DNA from: Siphonodentalium dalli
Taxonomy: Eukaryota > Mollusca > Scaphopoda > Gadilida > Siphonodentaliidae
DNA: 64,000 nucleotides
Direction: 5' to 3'
Assembly: GCA_032622095.1 (NCBI GenBank)
Contig: CP136068.1
Coordinates: forward strand, 126,301,989-126,365,988
The position numbers and the translations under genes are program-made. Below, one piece after another: positions 35,813-45,559 of this stretch (position 1 is the first letter of the stretch; every line of letters starts with the position of its first letter). The notes beneath the pieces are model-generated. The model made no database searches. It saw nothing but the letters and a program-made list of their open reading frames with translations, and was not told where the DNA came from.

Positions 35813-37320
35813 TACCACGTTGGTTATTTGTCATTGGATATATATACGTATAAACATGTCTGCGTTTATACGTCAGTAGTTATATTATATTACAGAATAA
35901 TAGGCGATACACAAAACAACTAGGATAATTACATATGTTCACGCATACCAATAACTATAAACTCCTGCTTCCGATCATATAGAATAGGACACCTTCTTGG
36001 CGGCGAATCCTAAGAATGCACATAGTCTTTCCAAGGGCTTATATTTTGAATAGATGGGAGACCACGGACTTTCTCTCTCGTTTGGTTGTTCTAAAAGTAC
36101 TCGGGGTATATTGTTTTCAGATTTCAGCCACATGGCTGCAAATAATAACTAAATGGTGTTCGGCTACCAAATATTCTCCACACATCTTACATATTTTCTA
36201 TAGTCATTATTATTCTGATATTTCGTTAATCTATTTTGCTTCGTTTCCACAACTGGGTCATATCACGTTGTTTTGTTTATCTGCAGAGGAATGGGGTATG
36301 TAAAGAATGTGCGATAAGCAAAACACTTAAACGGACACTGTACTCAAATGTTGTTGTTGTTAGTTTCTATAGGCTCTGAGTCGTAGAATAAGGTAACCAG
36401 ATTTCCATTAATTGAAAGTCTGTTGAGTACGAAGTAATGTTACGGATGGCAGATTAGCCGGAATGCGAAAATACAAATTGTCGTTGTCGAATAATTTTTG
36501 CAGTTTTCAAGCAAATGTATCAAATACAAGTTATATTGTATGCATGCTATTCCCATAATAGTCATTTATGTTATTGTATAGTCATTAGTCAGTGAGTAGC
36601 TGGAGTTTACGCCCCGTGTCAACATAAATTTGTACACAATCATGTAAGCTACGCGTTGCCCAATCCACTATCCGTTAAATAATTTGATTACATCTTCTAC
36701 TCGGAAATTCGTAATTTAATTTATAGCTCCAGCCATAAATTAAATTTATATCAAGTTATTAACTTTGATTTTAAATTAACCTATTAACCTGAACGTTTAC
36801 AGAATACATCTTCAACTCAAATTACTTATTGTTCTATATAATATTGATATTAGATCGTTGTTATTACCGGGAATTTATTGAAAATGGCGTACATACCCCT
36901 TTAATACGTCGGACTATTTAGCTTTCAGTATACCGGACCTTCTGTGTATTGGGTCTTCGAGATAAAGGTACGTCACCGAGCTGACAAAGAGCCATTTCAA
37001 ATGTTTCTTGGAGCTGTCCCGCCGAAACCAAACAACGTGATTGACTATACTGTACGTTGTACCGATTTCTAAATAATACCTTTATAAGTTTGCCGCGAAA
37101 CCACTTCGCTTGCATGATTTGTTCGCTGAACTCAGATCTCGATACGAGTGTATTAAGTTATCGACACGATGCAATATCGCAACAACAACATTTCAACTGA
37201 AGTGGTGGTTATAGAAAAAGCACTAGTATTCTGACTGACAAATATATAGTATGTATTTCATTTACTTGGGGTTTGTAAGTTAATAATCTTCGTTCAATCA
37301 TGCATAGTAATACATGTAGG
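35813..37320. other. No recognised gene
   Basis: A 95-codon plus-strand frame at 36016-36303 has hydrophobic patches but no nameable domain. Otherwise AT-rich non-coding DNA. Confidence 0.35.
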
Positions 37321-37328
37321 TATTGATG

Positions 37329-37399
37329 CAGTTCTGATTGAAACCAGACTCGAACCGCTACATGGTATAGCGATCACAGCCTGGTTTCGATCAGAACTG
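37329..37399. repeat. Short hairpin
   Basis: 19-bp arms CAGTTCTGATTGAAACCAG and CTGGTTTCGATCAGAACTG with one mismatch around a 33-base loop. Confidence 0.7.
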
Positions 37400-37492
37400 G
37401 GATTGAGGTGGCAGCTTAATTCGACGGATAGCCATAACCAAATAATATCTCAAATTTAAATGTGACAACCTCATCAGCTCGGGCATGTATGC

Positions 37493-37672
37493 ATAAATAG
37501 AGAATACCTACGAGTTTTGGTTGAATACCCGAATTATCTCATGAGTGGGTGCAAGGAAGTACATAATTTCCACGAGCGGCTGCAATCCGCGAGTGGAAAT
37601 TCTGTACTTCCTTGCACCCACGAATGAGATAATCCGGGTATTCAACCAAAACCCGTAGATTTTCTTTTTATT
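37493..37672. mobile_element. Hairpin MITE, family B, best copy
   Basis: About 80-bp arms pair almost perfectly (GGTTGAATACCCGAATTATC, GTGGGTGCAAGGAAGTAC) around GCGGCTGCAATCCGC. It is followed by TTTTTATTATATGCGC, a flank shared with the two other family members. Confidence 0.75.
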
Positions 37673-38200
37673 ATATGCGCTATAAACCGCACCAAAACTG
37701 CTAATTTTGTCCTACAGTTCACTTCAAATTGTTAGAAAGCTTCGACATTTGCATTTTGTTTACATTCCATCAATTGATTTGCTCACCACCGAATGACAAA
37801 TATCAAGCATAGCCGCCATAAGAAATAGTCCCCATTGTTTTATTCTGAAATGATGCGAGAAAATTAATGTATACATAATTTAGTGATAAGAATATATTAA
37901 AACAAATGAGTTAACATTATAACAATTAAATAACAGTTTATGAACCGTGAAAATCAATAATTAAAACAATAGTCCGGCTGTTATTGATACGCTTTGAAAC
38001 TTAATGTGATTCGCCGCTATAAACCGGAAGTAATCTCCGAAAAAGTAATACTATTGTGTTATCCATCGAGTCGGTCAGTGTTATCCATCGAGTCGGTCCA
38101 GGCGATGGATATAACGCTCTACGCCACGGCAATTTCCCACTATTTAATGGGGAAGCATATAATAAACACACCTCTCATCCGTAAATGGAGACAATAGAGA

Positions 38201-38572
38201 CCTTTCGCAAAATCACGAATACGATTACGGATATTGACAATATATCCTGCCAGTATACGGCCAAAATTCGATCTTTACGCACGGGGGTTCTTATGTGAGA
38301 CGAAATTTACCCGCTCAGTGTTAACTATGTGCGGATGTGCCACTGGTCCTTCTTGGGGCGCTCTAACATTATCCATGTGGTGTACAACACACGGATAAGA
38401 ACTTGGGATCAGAAAGAGATACACATTACTTTTTCCATCAAATAGTATGTGTAACTGAATATAGAAGGGCATATGTCACACCAATTAACCATCGTAAAGG
38501 TAAATCGTCAAGGTGTCCACCTTACTAGGACAATATATCCTATCCGTAATCGTAATAGCGATTTTGCGAAGG
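38201..38572. mobile_element. TIR element, 372 bp
   Basis: Ends CCTTTCGCAAAATCACGAAT and, from the right, CCTTCGCAAAATCGCTATTA continue as inverted repeats through ACGATTACGGATA and GACAATATATCC, about 50 bp in all. No coding capacity, so a MITE. Just upstream a 19-bp duplication of TTATCCATCGAGTCGGTC occurs. Confidence 0.65.
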
Positions 38573-38575
38573 ATA

Positions 38576-39309
38576 CAGGCCAGATATGCCACTTAACCAA
38601 GATTTAATTCAAGTTAGGCATTCAAACATGCACTACATGTACTTCCCGGATTATGCATTGATAATTTAATCATAAGCTGCCAATCCACGGAATTATGTAA
38701 AACAATTGGCTGCCACAAACTTTGCCATTAAGGTTATTTCTTGATAACCTAAATTCTTTGATTACTTTCCCTCTGCAGAAATGACAACAGCGTCGAGTGG
38801 CCACGCCTATACAGTGCGTGCTTAAAGAATGTACATGGAAACTATTCGATACGTCCTACGATTTAAAATGAAATATCGAAGCTGCATCATAATTTCTTTG
38901 GGCAGGACTTCCTTGACAATAACCGTACTAGCTGATAATTATCAGTGTATAAGTAACCAGACAAATCAACAAGATTGAACATTTGCAAAGAAATGAAACA
39001 CGGCCATTAAAACTAACAAGGGTTATGCCACCGTGGTCGAATATATCAATCTCACCTGCACCCCACAAATGCCCGGTGCGTGTTCAGTTGCGAGTAACTA
39101 GTCAAAATGCTCTATTGGTGACGCTACGCGATTAATCGATAAGTACATGTTTTGAGTGACAGGTGTCTCTTTCGTTGGAAATAATCTTAAAGCTGTACGC
39201 TCATGATACGTCTACCTTCTACTTATGGCGGTTCTCCTGTGAAATGACGGATTCCATTATAATAAATAACTCTTGTTTCGATTCAGGTTATGAGTTATAA
39301 CCGAAAAGT
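38576..39309. other. No recognised gene
   Basis: AT-rich DNA without clear repeats or coding frames. Confidence 0.4.
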
Positions 39310-39313
39310 TTAA

Positions 39314-40446
39314 CCCTTTGAACCCCAGCGGCCGGAATACCGGCCGCTGCGTGAACCTCCATATACCCTAGCGGCCGGTATACCGGCCGCTGAACCGGTC
39401 ATTATAACGACCGCCACGTGTTTATAGTTAATAGCTATGCGATTCAATAACAAATCGACGTCTAAACTCTAGTTATATATATCAAATATAAAAAGCCTGT
39501 TCAAATTATATTTATATGGTGAAGGGCCTCGATCGCATATCAAGTTGATTTCTTGGCGCATGCGCAGAGCAGCGAAATGCGAAATAAATGGTTTATAGCG
39601 TACTTATGCACGTCATACCCACTAATATATGTTTAAATGGCCCCATAGACATCGGCGGTGGTCAGGGTGTGTATATGGAATGTCTACCCGCTTTTGTATC
39701 GGGTAGCAATATATGCGCATGCGCAGAACATAGGTTGTAAATGACAAAAACATGCATTTTAAGCGAAATGTGGTGTTATATATAGGACATATAGCTGCAT
39801 CATAATTGCAGTTTCTTGCTAATGCCGGGTAGTTGTCTGGTAACCATTACTACGGATCGATTGGGTGGCAAAGTGTCCTTATAATTTTAAAAATCATAGA
39901 ATGGTCCATGCATAACATACAGATGTGTGCACAGTTTCAAACAGGTGCCACCATTGAACATATACAGCATTATGCGACTAGATATTGTATACATTAAGGG
40001 AACACTACCACTTAATGGTTAGTGCAGTGGTGTCATCCGTTCATTTGTGGTACTCGATTAGCAACCGTTGCTACCTTAAATAATTAATTTCATTCGATCT
40101 CTCTTAAATTCTTGTCGGATATATCTCAAATTTCACATTAGGGTATTATCGTCATCAAAAACACAATCACTGGCATTGAGTTATGACATACCATGCTATA
40201 ATTGCCGTTTCCAGTCAATTCGGGGTAGTTGCCTAGCAACCGTTACCAAGACGCTGCCTCGTGGCAAAGTCTTCCGATTTTATAATGATCAGTGATCAAT
40301 GGGGGGACCTGTAAATTTTCATACCTGTGTCACAAATTAAACATAACCAACATCATCCAACAAGACACTATAAAATTTAAAGGAAAATCCCACGAGGAGC
40401 CCAGGGTCAGGGTGTCGGTCGTGGTAGGGCGTCAGGGTTCAAAGGG
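39314..40446. mobile_element. piggyBac-type MITE (TTAA-flanked)
   Basis: Perfect terminal inverted repeats CCCTTTGAACCC and GGGTTCAAAGGG are each bordered by TTAA, the piggyBac target signature. Inside the left end two copies of a GC-rich palindrome (GCGGCCGG-TATACCGGCCGC type) stand 40 bp apart. Internally, similar blocks recur (GGGTAGTTGCCTAGCAACCG; GGGTAGTTGTCTGGTAACCA). No transposase frame is present in 1.13 kb. Confidence 0.7.
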
Positions 40447-40624
40447 TTAAAGACAAATGTACTATTACACGCTACGGGCGTTTTAGAATTTCTTCTAACT
40501 TTTCGATTATAACTAAATAACCCTAATTGAAACAAGAGCTATTTCTTAATTATACATGTAAAAATGACGAATTAAAACAGTAATGAACACTTATCAGTGA
40601 TTTTTGTGAATTGGGAATACCGAA

Positions 40625-40985
40625 ATTTAACATAAATAGAGGATCTCACATGAGTTTCTATTTTATACGGAATTTATCAACCGAGTTCACTAAATTCAAT
40701 TTGAGCCAAGGTTTACCGAGGCTCAAATATAATTTAGTGGACGAGGTTGATAAATTACGTATAAAATAGGACGAGTGTGAGATACTTTTATCATATGATC
40801 AAATAAACGCGAAGCAATGCGAAATATCCATCGAAAACAACGATAAAAACCGCAGCGATCGCAAGTCATTTGAAGAACGATGTTACGTCATCGCACGCGC
40901 TGATATTAAACGCGTCTCTTACGATAATTATGAAACTGCTTTTATGGGCAAATTATGTGATAAACATAATTAGCACATAAACGGT
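40625..40985 (+). mobile_element. Hairpin element, family C, copy 1
   Basis: A ~140-bp imperfect palindrome (TTTTATACGGAATTTATCAA...GAGGCTCAAAT...) is followed by ~200 bp (AACGCGAAGCAATGCGAAAT, GCGATCGCAAGTCATTTGAA). The same compound unit occurs in reverse orientation near 48.5-48.8 kb. Confidence 0.7.
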
Positions 40986-40989
40986 CAGT

Positions 40990-41660
40990 AGACTTTATGT
41001 AGTCCCGCATGTATGACTCCTATAAGAATCAAAGTCTATTTTTGTAATGGCAGTTCAGATTGGCAGATGTGCCTGCTGGTCGGTCTCACATATTTACTAA
41101 CAAGATTTGATATGTCTATGGGGCTCTCCCAATGATGCGTTGACTACATTTTTATTGTACCTCTGTGAGGCTCTGTCTGTAAAAATGTTCACATATAACG
41201 AATTCCACTTTGGGTAATAAACAATTTGTTGTCTAAAAAATAAAATTCCCATCAACCAATTATAGTTCAAAAATCATTGTCCCGGCGTGTGTAACTGTAA
41301 ATATGTGGGCATCCTTCTGGGATTGATATGTCCTTCATGCGTGTTCATGAAAACCATTTCAGCAACGAATGTGTATCTTGTTGCCAGCCAAGCTTGGGGT
41401 TGGGGTTTGCATGAATCAATAGTTTATGTTTGATGATGGGCGAGAACTGACTTGTTGTTTATGGTCTTGCAATATAATTTAACTTGTATGTGGACTTATC
41501 ATGTTGTTTATTACTTCTAAGTAACAAGGTATCGAGAGATGGAGGCAACCGCTTAATCGAATAATAGTTTGTTGTAACAGTGATCTGCATACATGCAGTT
41601 GATTAATAATTGGCATGGATAGAAATCGGTATAGTACTACGACACCATACGATTCCTGGA
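40990..41660. other. Upstream region of the PAN gene; nothing recognised
   Basis: AT-rich sequence ahead of the secreted-protein exon. No definite promoter element could be assigned. Confidence 0.35.
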
Positions 41661-41668
41661 GTTGAGTC

Positions 41669-41954
41669 ATGGATTCAAGTTTTCGAATTGTTGTGCTCTG
41701 TGTCGTTCTTTCCTCTCTCGTCTGCCGCTGTCGTGGAATGGAAGGGAAAATAGCATGGACTTCTGTCCAGTCATCGCCTGCAATACCAGGCGCGATTTCC
41801 GGCGCATCTGTGGTACCAGCCAGATCGCTTTTGGACTGTGCGAGTAGATGTCAACGGGAAGGTTGTAAGACATTCAACTTCATCAAGACAACGGATATCT
41901 GCACCATGATATACACCACAGATGGACAGATGTATGACTGGAAACAGATAGATG
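41669..41954 (+). CDS. Secreted PAN/apple-like protein, first exon
   Basis: ATG is followed by a typical signal peptide (SFRIVVLCVVLSSLVCRC; cleavage near residue 22). The module SLLDCASRCQREGCKTFNFI then places cysteines at 57, 61, 66 and 78 (C-x3-C-x4-C-x11-C), the PAN/apple pattern. A donor-like G|GTAGGT follows DWKQID, leaving phase 1. Without splicing the frame would end after 104 codons. The protein is predicted extracellular and would need downstream exons, none of which was confidently found. Confidence 0.55.
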
Positions 41955-42177
41955 GTAGGTTGGGCAGTCATACCGACGTATGAAGTGATGCTCATGTGAA
42001 CGAACAGCCAATATGCACACGATTTGATAGCGACATATACTTAATCGGAGTTCACGATTAGATAGTGATTGGTATTAAATCGCAACAACTCGTGCCACGC
42101 GTGGTTAGGATTGAGGCTATGATTATTGACGAAATAACGGAGAAGTTTGAAGAAGTGATTTTAATGAGCATCCGTTT

Positions 42178-42236
42178 TTGACGGAGGTGAATATTTTAAC
42201 AGCATACCCACCGCCAACACCGCCGGTATCTTTAAC
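42178..42236 (+). mobile_element. Family A MITE, terminal fragment
   Basis: TTTTTGACGGAGGTGAATAT through CCACCGCCAACACCGCCGGT to ATCTTTAA matches the last ~60 bp of the intact copy. Confidence 0.7.
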
Positions 42237-42596
42237 CTCGCCCAAGCCCACCAACAAAGCCATCCGCCCAATATGTGACCTATATTTAACCACAGTTGAT
42301 CACTTGTGGTGTGGTAAATTCTTTCATACAAATCTCCGTTATTTCGTCAAAGTACGTTGTATATAGAGTTATCACCCTTCCGATTAACTCATGATACTTA
42401 TTTCGAAACTTATTTTCGTAATGCTAACCTCGCGTGTCACCCGTTACTCGTTTGAATATCAATCGATATATGTAATCGTGAACCCGAATTAAGGATAGGA
42501 TCATTTATTTACAATACACACTGCAGCAACGATTGTTAATTTTACTCAGAAACTATGTCTGCACGCAGAAAGCACTCTACAGTAGGCAACTGATTA

Positions 42597-42725
42597 ACTC
42601 GCTCAGACACTCTAATACAGATAGATACCCCCCAGACACTCTAATACAGATAGATACCCCCCCCCGACACTCTAATACAGATAGATACCCCCCCCCCCAG
42701 ACACTCTAATACAGATAGATACCAC
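42597..42725 (+). repeat. ~30-bp tandem repeat, four copies
   Basis: Units of GACACTCTAATACAGATAGA followed by TACC and a C run of variable length. Length variation is confined to the C run. Confidence 0.85.
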
Positions 42726-42965
42726 CCTCCTCTTCTTCGCATGCAGGGATTATATTAAGACTAACTTTAAAATTCTGACGATAATAAGAACCCTAATAAT
42801 GCTCACTAGATTGGATAATGAAAGTGTCTATGAAACTGTAGCTCAACTTGGAGAGGGGGTAATTTCATGCGTTACAGTTAATGGAGCGATTAGGAATAAC
42901 AGATGTCAACATGAAGAGATATATAGTAACAATGTAATGCGGTATATCGTTGGTGGTAAATCGTT

Positions 42966-43018
42966 GAGGTCTCCTATTATGCAAGACAATGCCATTGTCT
43001 TGCATAATAGGAGACCTC
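42966..43018. repeat. Perfect 53-bp palindrome with 1-base centre
   Basis: 26-bp arms (GAGGTCTCCTATTATGCAAG, then ACAATG) flank a single central C. The right arm runs into the first preserved codons of the LINE endonuclease, so the palindrome seems to mark the truncation point of that copy. Confidence 0.85.
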
Positions 43019-44040
43019 GACATCGACCTCTTAAATTTCGACAAGCATCCAAAAACTAACGATTTCATAAACAATGTTTTCACAAGAGGATTCATGCCCA
43101 TGATAATGAAAACCTACCAGAACGACTGAGCACCATGTTACCCTAATTGATAACATCTATACCAACAAAGTACAAGGTGGTCACCAAACAGGGATAATTA
43201 CCTGCGATATTTCCGATCATTTAGGCATATTCCTCACCGAATCAAAGAAACCCAAACCCGTAAACCCCTCTCATAAAAAGTCACATATACAGCCAAAATA
43301 ATGTTAATATTTTCAAAAACTTGTTAAAATCATGTAAATTCGACTCAGTTCTCAGTTGTAACTCAGCTCACAAGGCATATGAATTATTTTTAGGCATATA
43401 TATGACCGCGCATGACTTAGCCTTTCGGCTCATAACAGGAAATATACCCAAAATGTATATAAAGCGCGAACCATGGATGAGACCTGGACTTATCACATCC
43501 TCTGTTCAACCCATTGAAGTGTGAATCACTATTAATAACTAGGAAGTGAAAATTAGTGCATAACAATAAACCACCCTCCAATAATGATGGGAAATTTAAC
43601 TATATGCGAAGTTACCTCACATAAACACTTAGGAGTAACATTCAGTAATAGCTGTGATTTGACAGAACATATCAGAGACATAAGACAAGGCCTGGAAAGG
43701 GTGAATGTACTTCGAATGCAGATATTTTCATCACACCGAAAATGCCTTGAACGAATTTATATTTCATACCTACTATTAGAGAATGCAAGCCCCGTCTGAG
43801 ATGTACTGAGAAACAAAACATTACAGTATGAAAAAATACAGTATGAAGCGTCTCGTATTGTTAAAGGTGCTACACAAAGCTTGAGTAATAAAAAACTTTA
43901 CAAGAAGTAGGATGTTAGACCCTCAAAATCCGTAGGAAGAACGCGAAACTTGCACAGGTTTACAAAATGGTTAACAGGACCACCCCTTCTTATTTTGCCG
44001 ATAGACCCTTTCCTTCACCACTCATATTTTGGCCTTTAAT
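43013..44040 (+). pseudogene. LINE ORF2 remnant lacking reverse transcriptase core
   Basis: In order, with frameshifts: an endonuclease C-terminal part (DLDIDLLNFDKHPKTNDF; TLIDNIYTN; TGIITCDISDHLGIF), the endonuclease-RT linker (YIKREPWMRPGLITSS), then the post-catalytic thumb region (HKHLGVTFSNSCDLTEHI; CLERIYISYLLLENASPV; YEASRIVKGATQSLSNKKL). Only about 55 bp separates linker and thumb, so the whole catalytic reverse transcriptase region is deleted. The motifs suit the CR1/L2/Jockey-like side of the LINE tree. The copy is dead. Confidence 0.75.
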
Positions 44041-44086
44041 TCAGAAAATGAAAAAGAAAAGAAAACCACATTAAATACATAAAAAA

Positions 44087-44740
44087 TTAACAGTATTTCT
44101 TGTTTCGTCTCTTGGGTGGTAGTGGAATCGATTCGTCAGGAGGAGGAATGCTGCTTGATGCTGGAAGGCTATACATGTATCTGTATTTGATACCATCATC
44201 GTCTCTCCAGGCATAGCTGAATTTGGTGTGGTAGGGGTTGCATGCATCAGCTCCCTTGTAGAAGCTGCCCTCATGGATCATTTTTCTGCTTTGGTGATGA
44301 TGTAATTTTCTTTTCCATTTTTTAAGCCGATCCAAGAGTTATTTATACAGGCGAGCCCCTTTATCGTAATAGGCACCATCCTTTCTGGGGGATGGAGTCG
44401 CCGGCCTTTCGTTGTAGCTCGGTCCCTTCTCGTCTGTCCCTGATCGAGTATGTGATGGCGGCGGTGACTATTCGGTGTCAGGGACGGGTCCCTCATTATA
44501 TGCCCCTGATGGAGTCTGTGGCGGTGACTCCAGTCTGATGTTGAATTCGGTGGCAGGGACGGCCGGGGTGACATCGGCGTCCCTGGATTCACTGGCAGCA
44601 GCACCACTGACGGCTGGGACCAAATGGGAGAGAGCTGTGCGTCTATCAGCTCTCTATTTCCACTTGGCCCTCCTTTCAGCGTCTCTGGAACGGCGTGCTG
44701 GATTGTTTTCCCGTTCTTTTTATTTTTCTTCTCCATCTGG
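44087..44740 (-). pseudogene. Unidentified gene copy with stops and frameshift
   Basis: One frame reads coherently for ~190 codons with two internal stops. It has a proline/serine-rich region (SPPQTPSGAYNEGPVPDTE; ERPATPSPRKDGAYYDKGA). It is followed by a conserved-looking end, GSFYKGADACNPYHTKFSYA, then WRDDDGIKYRYMYSLP and PPKRRNKKYC before a stop. An N-terminal piece (MEKKNKKNGKTIQHAVPETL) is in another frame. That looks like a decayed gene or retrocopy rather than noise. I do not recognise the family. Separate exons are an alternative explanation. Confidence 0.4.
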
Positions 44741-45162
44741 TTGGTTTTAAAATATGGCAACCATTTTGATTTGAATCCATCGGCACTCTGCAGCCAACCT
44801 TATTGGAGAAATCTTCTTGCAATTTACAGTCATGTTCAGGTTCATGTTTGGATGGGCGTTATCGAATTTGAACGATTTTTGAACAAAAACATGATTGCCG
44901 GCAGCCATCTTGGATTTTACTCTTTGCACAACTAAATCCAGCCAGCCACCCAGCAGTTTTCAACAAATGAGATTCCAATGTCAATGATTCACCAATTGTA
45001 ACAAAACAAGGTATAGCAGTTTTAATTAAAATTGTGACAGCCCTGTTGAATGTTTAGAATGGTGTGTGATAACTAATTTGTTTCAATCCAAATGATCAAT
45101 ATTGGTATATTCATAGATATGACTGTTGCCCCCAAGTGTGGATCTGACAGTTAGGCCATTAA

Positions 45163-45556
45163 CCCTTTACCCAACAAACCGGCCAAAACCGGCCAAATAA
45201 AGCTTCAACAGCCTAAAATATCTTCGGTCTGTCTCAATAAAACCATACAAATATGGATATCATTAGAACCGGCTCATTGACAACATTGTGATGGTTATAG
45301 AGTTATGCCCTGTGCCAATGCATTCTCTTATATATGCGAGTCGACCATAGGTCGCCTCGCATATATAAGAGGATGCATTGGCCTAACAAAAATCTTTTTT
45401 TAACACTTTTTACCATTTTTTCTTACATTCTTTAACAATTTTATAATTTTTAATGTGTTAAGCCAATGCATTCTCTTATATATGCGAGGCGACCTATGGT
45501 CGACTCGCATATATAAGAGAATGCATTGGCACAGGGCCCTTCTGTTGGGTAAAGGG
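45163..45556. mobile_element. TTAA-flanked MITE carrying paired hairpins
   Basis: Termini CCCTTTACCCAACA and TGTTGGGTAAAGGG are perfect inverted repeats bordered by TTAA, as in piggyBac-type elements. Inside, two 69-bp hairpins (GCCAATGCATTCTCTTATAT...) at 45313-45382 and 45462-45530 face each other. With their CCCTGT/ACAGGG edges they form a cassette also found in a different outer element at 63.5-63.9 kb. Confidence 0.7.
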
Positions 45557-45559
45557 TTA

